Below are positions 1 through 7,638 of a stretch of DNA of 64,000 nt, piece after piece. The notes beneath the pieces are model-generated. The model saw nothing but the letters and a program-made list of their open reading frames with translations, searched no databases and had not been told where the DNA came from. This DNA is from Clostridium frigidicarnis (GTDB taxonomy: Bacteria; Bacillota; Clostridia; Clostridiales; Clostridiaceae): NCBI RefSeq assembly GCF_900111985.1, contig NZ_FOKI01000005.1, positions 124,001 to 188,000 of the forward strand, written 5' to 3'. How positions within the stretch are numbered: the first letter of the stretch is position 1; the number at the start of each line of letters is the position of its first letter. Position numbers and translations under genes: made by a program.

Positions 1-846
1 AAATACCTTAGGCTCCTCTGGATTTGGATATGCTACAGTTGGAAATGTACCATCTGGCATCTCTTGTTCTTTTACAACCTTAAGATTTTCATACCCTAGT
101 TCCTTTAATACAGTTCTTACCGGAACATTACCTGATCCATGTATTGGAGTATATATTATATTTAAATTTTTAGCTTCTTCATTTATAAGCTGTTTTCTTA
201 TTGATAAAGCCTTAACTTTTTCTATGTATGCCTTATCAACTTCTTCTCCCACGTATTGTAAAAGATTTTTAGATATCGCTTCTTCTTCATTTATAGTCAT
301 TATATTTTCAAAATCATTTATACTATTCACACATTCTATTATCTCTTTAGCTGCTGTATCCGTTACTTGTCCACCATCATCGCCGTACACCTTGTACCCA
401 TTATATTTCTTAGGATTATGTGATGCTGTAATTACAACGCCACCTTTGCAATTTAAGTGTCTTACTGCAAATGAAAGCATAGGTGTTGGTCTTAAAGAAT
501 CAAATAAGTAAACCTTTATATTATTGGCAGCAAAGTTTAATGCTGCAGCTTTAGCAAACTCTTTAGCCATTATTCTTGAGTCATAAGCTATTGCAACAGA
601 TGATGTTTCATATTTTTTATTTAGGTAATCTGAAAAACCTTGAGTTGCTTTACCTACTGTGTATATATTCATTCTATTACTTCCAGCTCCTATAATGCCA
701 CGAAGTCCTCCTGTACCAAATTCAAGGTCTTTATAAAATCTATCTTCTATTTCAGTATTATCTTCAATACTTTTAAGTTCTTTTTTTGTTTCTTCATCAA
801 TATGGTTTGAGTTTAACCATAAATTATATTTGTCTAAATAAGTCAT
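1..846 (-). CDS. pgcA: Phospho-sugar mutase (phosphoglucomutase PgcA type), C-terminus cut off by window edge
   Basis: The gene runs off the left edge; 282 codons are visible of the roughly 575 usual for the family. The N-terminus (MTYLDKYNLWL) is followed by FGTGGLRGIIGAG at about residues 44-56 and by the phosphoserine loop TASHNP near residue 140, with KYNGYKVYGDDGGQ after it. These are hallmarks of the alpha-D-phosphohexomutase superfamily, PgcA branch. The family interconverts glucose-1-phosphate and glucose-6-phosphate for envelope polysaccharide and glycogen precursors in the cytoplasm. The ATG at 846 follows an AGGAGGAAT ribosome binding site. It is transcribed alone or as first gene of an operon that lies outside the window. 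Phosphomannomutase activity cannot be excluded. Confidence 0.9.
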   Translation of the reverse strand, partial: MTYLDKYNLWLNSNHIDEETKKELKSIEDNTEIEDRFYKDLEFGTGGLRGIIGAGSNRMNIYTVGKATQGFSDYLNKKYETSSVAIAYDSRIMAKEFAKAAALNFAANNIKVYLFDSLRPTPMLSFAVRHLNCKGGVVITASHNPKKYNGYKVYGDDGGQVTDTAAKEIIECVNSINDFENIMTINEEEAISKNLLQYVGEEVDKAYIEKVKALSIRKQLINEEAKNLNIIYTPIHGSGNVPVRTVLKELGYENLKVVKEQEMPDGTFPTVAYPNPEEPKVF

Positions 847-1189
847 AAATATTCCTCCTATTGACATACCATTGCTTTTTTTAATTTCTCTCAATGATAA
901 ACATCTAGTATAACTTCATTCTATATGTTGTTATAAATTAAAGCTATAAACTATGAAAATATAATGTAATTTTAAGCTCCATAATTCAAGTGAAATTTAC
1001 CTATTGATATACTCTATAACACTTTAGCAAAATTAGCACAATCCTTTTCTTGAGAACATATTATTTAAAAATAAAACTTCCCCTAAATCTAACAATAATT
1101 AATCTAAAGGCTTACAGATATAGTTTACAATAAATGTTTTCAATCAACAAGAGAAACCTTCTTACATATATTTTAATTAGCGTAAATAT

Positions 1190-1218
1190 ATTATAATACT
1201 GTTGTACTACTAGGGCAA
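1190..1218 (-). promoter_or_regulatory. Candidate sigma-A promoter reading toward pgcA
   Basis: On the minus strand TTGCCC (1218-1213) is separated by 17 bases from TATAAT (1195-1190). If used, it gives a leader of about 340 bases before the pgcA start at 846. I see no known riboswitch in that leader; the rest of 847-1189 is AT-rich with no convincing ORF. This is a sequence match only. Confidence 0.3.
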
Positions 1219-1248
1219 GATTTATAATGTTATAACACTAAAAAAATG

Positions 1249-1374
1249 TATACGCCATTTTTAAGTGACAAGTTATGGTTGAAAACCACAGGTTTTCTTA
1301 AAATATTTTTTATTTTAGAAACCTTCTGTAGGAAGATTTCACCCTTAACTTTTAACTTATAACTTGTCACTAAT
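1249..1374. repeat. Dispersed intergenic repeat, copy 1, bounded by a 13-bp inverted repeat
   Basis: AGTGACAAGTTAT (1264-1276) is the exact reverse complement of 1359-1371, so the 108 bases in between could fold into a long imperfect hairpin. The left end, from TACGCCATTTTTAAGTGACA onward for about 60 bases, recurs with few changes at 8754-8812. There is no ORF. It looks like a small non-coding palindromic repeat (MITE or REP-like); the exact ends are not defined by two copies. Confidence 0.6.
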
Positions 1375-1448
1375 TAAAACTCTCTTTAACCCTAGGTTTT
1401 ATCAGCATTTTAGGATAAAAATTTTTTATACTTTCCTGTACATGTACA

Positions 1449-1479
1449 AAGGGTTAGATACTTAATATATCTAACCCTT
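1449..1479 (-). terminator. Hairpin downstream of ctc
   Basis: There is a perfect 12-bp stem (AAGGGTTAGATA, 1449-1460, with 1468-1479) around a 7-base loop, 14 bases beyond the ctc stop. The U-tract on the minus strand is short, so termination may be inefficient. Confidence 0.6.
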
Positions 1480-1493
1480 AATTTATATAAACA

Positions 1494-2078
1494 TTACTTT
1501 GTATCTTTCTCTTTTTCTGTTTCTTCTGCCTTAGTACCTACATAGCTTATTGATGCAACTGTACTATTAACATCATCTAAAACACTTATTTCTGATCCAA
1601 ACTCTACATCACCAACTTTTATGGCTGTTCCTATTTCATCCTTCTTAAAGCTAACATCTATATGATCTGGTACATTATTTACAGAACACCTCACTTTAAT
1701 AGATGCTTTTTCTTTTTGGACTATTCCACCGTAATTTGAAATTAAATCCTCATTTAAGAATCTTATTGGAATGTCTGTTTCAATCTTTTCATCTTTATTA
1801 ATATCTTCTAAATCAATATGAATTACTTTTTTACTAAACGGATCTCTTTGGACTTCTTTTATTAAAGCCTTATGTTCTTTTCCCTCCAAAGAAACATTTA
1901 CAACTCCAAACTCTCCATGATTTGCAATTTCTTTATCTAGATCCATTTCACTTACTTCAAATAAAAAATTATTCATTAAAGCTCCATACATAACTCCCGG
2001 AACTTTTCCTTGTCTACGTACTTTTCTAGCACTATGAGTTGAATTTTTATCTCTCTTATTAATTACTAAAGTCTCCAT
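1494..2078 (-). CDS. ctc: 50S ribosomal protein L25 / general stress protein Ctc
   Basis: A 194-residue two-domain L25 (Ctc type). The N-terminal 5S-rRNA-binding L25 domain (about residues 1-95) carries RKVRRQGKVPGVMYG at about 18-33. A beta-rich TL5/C-terminal domain (about 96-180) follows, then a charged tail rich in E and K. The protein binds 5S rRNA in the large subunit; in Bacillus the Ctc form is induced by stress. The ATG at 2078 is preceded by AAAGGAGGG at ideal distance. It stands alone, divergent from the decarboxylase gene at 2265. The length is close to that of other two-domain Ctc proteins. Confidence 0.93.
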   Translation of the reverse strand: METLVINKRDKNSTHSARKVRRQGKVPGVMYGALMNNFLFEVSEMDLDKEIANHGEFGVVNVSLEGKEHKALIKEVQRDPFSKKVIHIDLEDINKDEKIETDIPIRFLNEDLISNYGGIVQKEKASIKVRCSVNNVPDHIDVSFKKDEIGTAIKVGDVEFGSEISVLDDVNSTVASISYVGTKAEETEKEKDTK

Positions 2079-2179
2079 ATTTATCCCTCCTTTTAAGTAT
2101 TGTTGCCATAAGCATTTTTCTTATACATACAATTTCATATTTTTATAAAATTCCCGCTGTTATGAAAATCCTTTTTTTA

Positions 2180-2208
2180 TTGCATTCCTAATATGTTTAC
2201 CTTATAAT
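2180..2208 (+). promoter_or_regulatory. Sigma-A promoter of the decarboxylase gene
   Basis: TTGCAT (2180-2185), a 17-base spacer and TATAAT (2203-2208) lie 57 bases upstream of the GTG start at 2265. The spacing and -10 are consensus and the -35 is one base off. Confidence 0.65.
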
Positions 2209-2264
2209 GATACTATTGTTTTATCACCAGAAATAAAATCTAGAGAAGAGGGGGCCAAGTTTAG

Positions 2265-3725
2265 GTGTATAAATTAAATCAAAATGAAACTCCATTATTT
2301 GATGCTTTAATGGAGTATGTTAATAGAGAAACTATACCATTTCATGTTCCTGGTCATAAAAAGGGTCAAGGAATAGATGAAGAATTTAAAAGTTTTATTG
2401 GAGAGAATCCTTTTAAAATTGATGTTACTGTTTTCAAATTAGTTGACAGTTTGCATCATCCAACTGGAGCTATAAAAAAAGCTCAAGAGCTTGCTGCTGA
2501 TGCATATGGATCTGATGCTGCTTTTTTCTCAATTCATGGAACTTCTGGAGCAATACAGGCTATGATTATGTCTGTAGTTAAATCTGGAGAAAAAATAATT
2601 ATTCCAAGAAATGTTCATAAGTCAGTTACTGCTGGAATAATTCTTAGTGGTGCAAGTCCTGTTTATATGCAACCAGAACTTGATAAAAAACTTGGAATTG
2701 CTCATAGTGTTACCCCTGAAACAGTTAAGGATACTTTAAAAGAACACCCTGATGCAAAGGCTGTTTTAATTATTAATCCTACTTATTATGGTGTAGCTAC
2801 GGACATTAAAACTATAGCTGATATAGTTCATGAATATGATATTCCACTTATTGTTGATGAAGCCCATGGACCTCATTTAAAATTTAATGACAAGTTACCT
2901 GTATCTGCAATTGAGGCTGGCGCTGATATATGTGCTCAAAGTACTCATAAAATAATAAGTGCTTTAACTCAAAGCTCTCTTCTTCAAGTTAAGTCAAAAT
3001 ATATTGATGTTGCTAGAGTTCAGCAAGTATTAAACTTACTTCAAACTACATCACCATCATATATACTAATGGCTTCTTTAGACTGTGCAAGACGTCAAAT
3101 AGCACTTAATGGAAAAGAGCTTCTTGATAAAGCTATAGAGCTTTCAACATATGCAAGATGTGAAATAAATAAAATACCTGGATTTTATTGTTTTGGTGAA
3201 GAAATTATAGGTAATCCTGGAGTCCATGCTTTAGATCCTACTAAAATTACAATTACATGTAGAGATTTAGGCATAACTGGATATGATCTAGATATGATAT
3301 TATCAAATAAATACCATATACAATTTGAACTTTCAGATTTATATAATGTTTTAGCTGTTGGTTCATTTGGTGATACCAAAGAAAATATTGATACACTATT
3401 AAATGCTCTTAAAGAAATAAGTTCTGAATATATGGGTAAATCAAATAAGAAACCGGATTTCTTAGATATTCCTGATATTCCTGAACAAAAGATGATTCCA
3501 AGGGATGCATTTAATTCTGTAAAAGAATCATTAACTCTTAGAGAATCAATAGGACATATAAGTGGTGAATTCTTACTTGCTTATCCTCCTGGAATTCCAG
3601 TGCTTTGTCCTGGTGAGATTATCTCTAATAGTATTATTGATTATGTTGAAGATTTAAAATCTGTTGGTCTTTATGTTCAAGGAACTGAAGATCCAAAAGT
3701 TGAATATATAAAAGTTGTAAAATAA
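2265..3725 (+). CDS. Orn/Lys/Arg decarboxylase family protein (PLP-dependent, fold III-like aspartate aminotransferase superfamily)
   Basis: A 486-residue pyridoxal-phosphate decarboxylase of the short Gram-positive type (Bacillus SpeA length), without the long N-terminal wing domain of E. coli CadA/AdiA. HVPGHKKG is at residues 27-34, the cofactor Asp/His pair in IVDEAHGPH at about 196-204, and the Schiff-base lysine in STHK at 226-229. The C-terminal domain carries AYPPGIPVLCPGE. It should decarboxylate lysine, arginine or ornithine to a diamine or agmatine; substrate cannot be read from sequence. The start is GTG with a purine-rich site (GAAGAGGGGG) upstream. It is a single-gene transcript ending in a strong bidirectional terminator. 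Confidence 0.88.
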   Translation: MYKLNQNETPLFDALMEYVNRETIPFHVPGHKKGQGIDEEFKSFIGENPFKIDVTVFKLVDSLHHPTGAIKKAQELAADAYGSDAAFFSIHGTSGAIQAMIMSVVKSGEKIIIPRNVHKSVTAGIILSGASPVYMQPELDKKLGIAHSVTPETVKDTLKEHPDAKAVLIINPTYYGVATDIKTIADIVHEYDIPLIVDEAHGPHLKFNDKLPVSAIEAGADICAQSTHKIISALTQSSLLQVKSKYIDVARVQQVLNLLQTTSPSYILMASLDCARRQIALNGKELLDKAIELSTYARCEINKIPGFYCFGEEIIGNPGVHALDPTKITITCRDLGITGYDLDMILSNKYHIQFELSDLYNVLAVGSFGDTKENIDTLLNALKEISSEYMGKSNKKPDFLDIPDIPEQKMIPRDAFNSVKESLTLRESIGHISGEFLLAYPPGIPVLCPGEIISNSIIDYVEDLKSVGLYVQGTEDPKVEYIKVVK

Positions 3726-3739
3726 AAATAAGGCACATG

Positions 3740-3788
3740 AAAAAAATAACAAGTCAAATATGCTAGCATACTGACTTGTTATTTTTTT
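3740..3788. terminator. Bidirectional intrinsic terminator between decarboxylase gene and iorB
   Basis: The left arm 3740-3756 (AAAAAAATAACAAGTCA) pairs exactly with 3772-3788, giving a 17-bp stem with A/T tracts on both ends. It serves both convergent transcripts. Confidence 0.9.
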
Positions 3789-3828
3789 GAATGTACCTAA
3801 AGCTTAGTAAAAATACCAAGCTTTATTT

Positions 3829-4398
3829 TTATGCTTCTAGTCCTAGTTTCAATGCTTTTAAATTAAGGTCAACTATTTTTGATGGTACATTCTCTTTAAC
3901 TATTTCTTCCCAATCAATATCTGTTAACTCTAATGCTTTTATTAAAGCTCCAAGTAAAACCACATTTTGTGCTTTTATATTTCCAAGACTTTCAGCAATT
4001 TCAGCTGCATTTATTATAATAGTCTTCTTCACTGTATTCTTTAACGCTTCATTTACATTTTCAGGGTATTTTTCATTTCCTGTTGTTACTGTAATTGGAT
4101 ATATTTCATAGTTATTAACAACTAAGCTTCCATCTTCCTTTAAATAACTTATCCATCTTGCCGCTTCACTCTTTTCAAAAGCTACTATTACATCTGCTGT
4201 CCCTTCTTCTATTAATGGAGAATACACCCTTTTGCCAAATCTAACTTGAGTAGACACATTTCCTCCTCTTTGTGCCATACCATGAACTTCTGACATTTTA
4301 ACATCATACCCAGCCTTTAAAACACCTTGTGTTAAAATTTTAGATGCAAGTATAGTTCCTTGTCCTCCAACTCCTACAAATAATATACTCTTATCCAT
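3829..4398 (-). CDS. iorB: Indolepyruvate ferredoxin oxidoreductase, beta subunit
   Basis: The gamma-type (2-oxoacid:ferredoxin oxidoreductase catalytic gamma) subunit, 189 residues from the chosen start. FVGVGGQGTILASKIL at the N-terminus and EVHGMAQRGGNVSTQVRFG are typical IorB motifs. With IorA it oxidises aryl-pyruvates or similar 2-oxo acids to acyl-CoA, reducing ferredoxin. The longest frame begins with a GTG inside the ribosome binding site (GGTGGGTG); the ATG at 4398 is the likely start. It lies one base after the iorA stop codon, so translation is probably coupled. It is the last gene of ptb-iorA-iorB. Confidence 0.9.
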   Translation of the reverse strand: MDKSILFVGVGGQGTILASKILTQGVLKAGYDVKMSEVHGMAQRGGNVSTQVRFGKRVYSPLIEEGTADVIVAFEKSEAARWISYLKEDGSLVVNNYEIYPITVTTGNEKYPENVNEALKNTVKKTIIINAAEIAESLGNIKAQNVVLLGALIKALELTDIDWEEIVKENVPSKIVDLNLKALKLGLEA

Positions 4399-4399
4399 T

Positions 4400-6163
4400 T
4401 TATTCACCCACCTTTTCTATTGCCCCAAACTTACAGGCTTGTTTACATATTTCACATCCATTACACGCATTGTGATCTATTCTTGTCTTTCCATCTTTAT
4501 CTTGACTAAGTGCTGGACATCCAGTTTTTAAGCACGCCTTACATTTTACACACTTTTCTTTTATAACTCTACATTTTAATTTTGCTCTTCTCTTTGAGAC
4601 TTCTTTTATTAATGCACATGGTTGTTTTGTTATTATAACAAAAGGTTCTGAACTATTATAAGCTTCTTTAACTGCATCTTCAGTTTGTTTTAAATTATAT
4701 GGATCTACAACTCTTAAATTTTCTTTTTTAATACCTATAGATAATACTAAGCTTTCTATATCAACCATAGGTGCTTCTTTACCTTGCAAAGTCTTTCCTG
4801 AACCTGGGTTTTCTTGATGCCCTGTCATACCTGTTATTCTATTATCTAATATACATGTAACTATTGGAATATTATTATAAACAGAATTAATAAGTCCAGT
4901 TACACCTGAATGGAAGAAAGTAGAGTCTCCTATAAAAGAGAAAACTTTTGCCTGTTCTCCTGCCATTTGCCTAGCTTTTTGTATTCCAAGTCCAGCTGAT
5001 ATTGATGCTCCCATACATATAACTGTATCAGTTACACTTAATGGTGCAACCATTCCTAATGTATAACATCCTATATCACCAGTAGCTATTACATTCTTCA
5101 TTTTAGATATAGTATAGAACATTCCCCTATGAGGACATCCTGCACACAAAACTGGAGGTCTTGTTGGTGCCTTTACATCTATTGAATATGATTTTTCAAC
5201 TTGATTATTTAATATACCTTTTCTTATTATTTCTGGATTCAATTCTCCACATATTGGAATAACTTCCTTACCAATGCATTCTATTCCCATAGCTTTAATA
5301 AATGTTTCTATATAAGGTTCATTTTCTTCTACTACGTAAAGTTTTTCTACTTTTTCACTGAAATCTTTGATTAATTTATCAGGAAGCGGATGAGTAAATC
5401 CTAATTTCAAATAGGATACATCATCACCAAAGACTTCCTTAGCATATTGATAACTTATTCCACTAGTAATTATTCCTATTTTTCTGTTATTCATTTCAGT
5501 TCTATTAAGAGGAGTTCTGTTAGAATATTCCCTAAGTTTTTCTAACCTCTCTTCTACCTCATAATGCTTTGTTCTGGCATGAGCTGGTGTCATAATATAT
5601 TTTTTTATATTCTTTTCATATTTTTTTACTGGTACAGAAACTTTTTCACCTAATTCAACAATACTCTTAGAGTGAGAAACTCTAGTTGTACTTCTAAATA
5701 AAACTACAGTATCATATTCTTCACTTATTTTGTAAGCTTCTATCATAAAGTCTTTACACTCTTGAGAATCTGATGGTTCAACTAATGCTATTTTAGAATG
5801 CTTAGCATATAATCTATTATCTTGTTCATTTTGTGATGAGTGCATCCCTGGATCATCAGCACTTACAACCACAAAACCTCCATTAACTCCCTCATAAGCC
5901 ATAGTAAATAATGGATCTGCTGCTACATTAAGTCCAACATGTTTCATTGTACTTAAGCTTCTTGCACCACCAATAGATGCTCCTGATGCAACTTCAAAGG
6001 CAACCTTCTCATTTGGTGCCCATTCTGCATATACCCCATCATATAATGCAAAATTTTCTAGTATTTCTGTACTTGGAGTGCCTGGATAAGCAGAAGCTAT
6101 AACACAACCCGCTTCATAGGCACCCCTAGCAATGGCTTCATTACCACTCATTATTTTTTTCAT
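4400..6163 (-). CDS. iorA: Indolepyruvate ferredoxin oxidoreductase, alpha subunit
   Basis: The 587-residue thiamine-diphosphate catalytic subunit. The N-terminal pyrimidine-binding domain starts GNEAIARGAYEAGC. The TPP/Mg site includes GDIGCYTLG (about 361-369) and GDSTFFHSG (about 414-422). The last 60 residues form a two-cluster ferredoxin domain with CVKCKACLKTGC and CNGCEICKQAC. It oxidises indolepyruvate and other transaminated aromatic amino acids to the acyl-CoA, passing electrons to ferredoxin. The ATG at 6163 follows GGGGG. The gene lies 41 bases after ptb, which suggests that Ptb converts the CoA ester to acyl-phosphate for energy conservation. Confidence 0.93.
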   Translation of the reverse strand: MKKIMSGNEAIARGAYEAGCVIASAYPGTPSTEILENFALYDGVYAEWAPNEKVAFEVASGASIGGARSLSTMKHVGLNVAADPLFTMAYEGVNGGFVVVSADDPGMHSSQNEQDNRLYAKHSKIALVEPSDSQECKDFMIEAYKISEEYDTVVLFRSTTRVSHSKSIVELGEKVSVPVKKYEKNIKKYIMTPAHARTKHYEVEERLEKLREYSNRTPLNRTEMNNRKIGIITSGISYQYAKEVFGDDVSYLKLGFTHPLPDKLIKDFSEKVEKLYVVEENEPYIETFIKAMGIECIGKEVIPICGELNPEIIRKGILNNQVEKSYSIDVKAPTRPPVLCAGCPHRGMFYTISKMKNVIATGDIGCYTLGMVAPLSVTDTVICMGASISAGLGIQKARQMAGEQAKVFSFIGDSTFFHSGVTGLINSVYNNIPIVTCILDNRITGMTGHQENPGSGKTLQGKEAPMVDIESLVLSIGIKKENLRVVDPYNLKQTEDAVKEAYNSSEPFVIITKQPCALIKEVSKRRAKLKCRVIKEKCVKCKACLKTGCPALSQDKDGKTRIDHNACNGCEICKQACKFGAIEKVGE

Positions 6164-6204
6164 TATATATATCCCCCTTATATAAATAAACCTTTTATGT
6201 TAAT

Positions 6205-7101
6205 TTATTCTACAATAGCTCCTAATGCTATTGAGTATAACTTTGATTTAGCAGTGTCTGCTCTTGAAACTAATACAATTGGACATTTTGCCCCCATTAC
6301 AATTCCTGCACTTTCTGCATTTCCAAAGTAAGTTAATGATTTACCAAGTAAATTTCCCGCTTCAATATTTGGAACTAATAATATATCTGCATCTCCAGCA
6401 ACTTCACTAACTATTCCTTTATGTTTAGCGGCCTCTAATGATATTGCATTATCTAAAGCTAATGGTCCGTCTATTACACAATCTTTAATTTGTCCTCTTT
6501 TATTCATAGAACTTAAGATGGATGCGTCTATTGTTGCCGTCATAGATTGATTCACAACCTCTACAGCACAAAGTGGAGCAACTTTAGGCATGTCTATCCC
6601 AACAGCATTAGCTACCTTAACCGCATTATCTATTATTCCAATTTTATCCTTAAGCTCAGGATAAGGTACCATTCCCCCATCTGTTAAGAATAGTAATTTG
6701 TGATAGTTCTGTGTTTCGTAAAGCATTACATGAGATAATAAACTCTTTCCTCTTAATCCAAATTCTTTATTTAATACAGCCTTTAATAAATCTGCAGTAG
6801 AAAGCATTCCTTTCATTATAAAATCAGCTTTATTAGTACTTACAAGTTTTACAGCTTCTTCTGCTGCTTTTTTATCATTTTTAACATTAACTATTTCTAA
6901 TCCTTTTAAGTCCCAATTTTCTTCTTTACAAATTTGTTCTATTTTTTCTTTATCCCCAACCAATATAGCATTAATTATTCCTATAGAAACCCCACTTAGA
7001 ACTGCTTTTAAAACTTCCTTATCTTGAGCTACTGCTACAGACAAGATTTTTTTATTTTTATTCTTAGCTAATTCTATAAGATTCTCTAGACTTTTAATCA
7101 T
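6205..7101 (-). CDS. ptb: Phosphate butyryltransferase (phosphotransacylase)
   Basis: A 298-residue member of the phosphate acetyl/butyryltransferase family, close to the 301 residues of solventogenic Clostridium Ptb. Recognisable stretches are GDKEKIEQI, MKGMLSTADLLKAVL, LFLTDGGM, and the C-terminal DILLVPNIEAGNLLGKSL followed by GAKCPIVLVSRAD. It exchanges CoA for phosphate on butyryl-CoA or branched/aryl acyl-CoA. The open frame extends 15 codons upstream, but the ATG at 7101 has the proper GAGAGGGG site. It is the first gene of an operon with iorAB; no butyrate kinase gene (buk), the usual partner, is in the window. The substrate may therefore not be butyryl-CoA. Confidence 0.88.
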   Translation of the reverse strand: MIKSLENLIELAKNKNKKILSVAVAQDKEVLKAVLSGVSIGIINAILVGDKEKIEQICKEENWDLKGLEIVNVKNDKKAAEEAVKLVSTNKADFIMKGMLSTADLLKAVLNKEFGLRGKSLLSHVMLYETQNYHKLLFLTDGGMVPYPELKDKIGIIDNAVKVANAVGIDMPKVAPLCAVEVVNQSMTATIDASILSSMNKRGQIKDCVIDGPLALDNAISLEAAKHKGIVSEVAGDADILLVPNIEAGNLLGKSLTYFGNAESAGIVMGAKCPIVLVSRADTAKSKLYSIALGAIVE

Positions 7102-7191
7102 AAAATTACCCCTCTCTAATACAAAAACAAGTTTATTTTTCTCCAATATATTGTTATTTATAGTAATTTTTAATTATTATTTCATATTTTT

Positions 7192-7219
7192 AGTATAATA
7201 TATGTAATAAGTTTGTCAA
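7192..7219 (-). promoter_or_regulatory. Sigma-A promoter of the ptb-iorAB operon
   Basis: TTGACA (7219-7214), a 16-base spacer and TATACT (7197-7192) lie about 90 bases upstream of the chosen ptb start. Confidence 0.65.
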
Positions 7220-7467
7220 TTTAATCTGTTAAAGCTTTTTATTATTTTTTTAATATTACTCAGTAAATCTTCACTTATTTCTTAATACATCCCCGTATTA
7301 TAAGCATGCACTGAAATTATGTTAATTTTATAAATATTTTTAAAATTTAGTTTTCTCGTTGTATCATATACGTTTTTTATTTAGAATAGTACTATAAGGT
7401 ATAAAAATTTAGGATGAGATTACACTTAAGACTACTAAATACCTTTTAAATGAGGTGAGTGATTATA

Positions 7468-7581
7468 GTGCCAAAAACTATAAGATTTGCTCCTCCATTA
7501 ATAATCACTGGGGATAAAATAGATCATTCTCTTGAAATAATAAAAAAATTTCATGTGATTAATTGCATGAATATTCAGTAA
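7468..7581 (+). pseudogene. Remnant of the C-terminus of a class-III aminotransferase
   Basis: The 38 codons read VPKTIRFAPPLIIT followed by GDKIDHSLEIIKKF. RF-PPL-IT followed by a helix with this pattern is the C-terminal signature of class-III PLP aminotransferases (ornithine/acetylornithine/GABA type). The bulk of such an enzyme (about 400 residues) is absent upstream, where an in-frame stop lies at 7456-7458. It is most simply a decayed gene tail. A GAGGTG-like site 10 bases ahead of the GTG means that expression of a tiny peptide cannot be excluded. The rest of 7220-7460 shows no gene. Confidence 0.55.
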
Positions 7582-7593
7582 TTTAAAAAGAAA

Positions 7594-7620
7594 GAGGTAC
7601 AAATTTTAATTTGTATCCTC
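7594..7620 (-). terminator. Terminator of the alpha-hydroxy-acid oxidase gene
   Basis: GAGGTACAAATT (7594-7605) pairs with 7608-7620 with one bulged base; on the minus strand it is followed by TTTCTTTTT. It lies 18 bases beyond the stop codon. Confidence 0.7.
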
Positions 7621-7638
7621 TTATAAATTATATATTGG

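Noticed and set aside
4396-4407. GTG starts that lie inside ribosome binding sites (iorB; likewise the U32 gene, dapB, ptsH, ftsK and infC)
   Set aside because: In each case GGTG or GAGGTG is the Shine-Dalgarno itself; a start a few codons later is correctly spaced and matches the family N-terminus.
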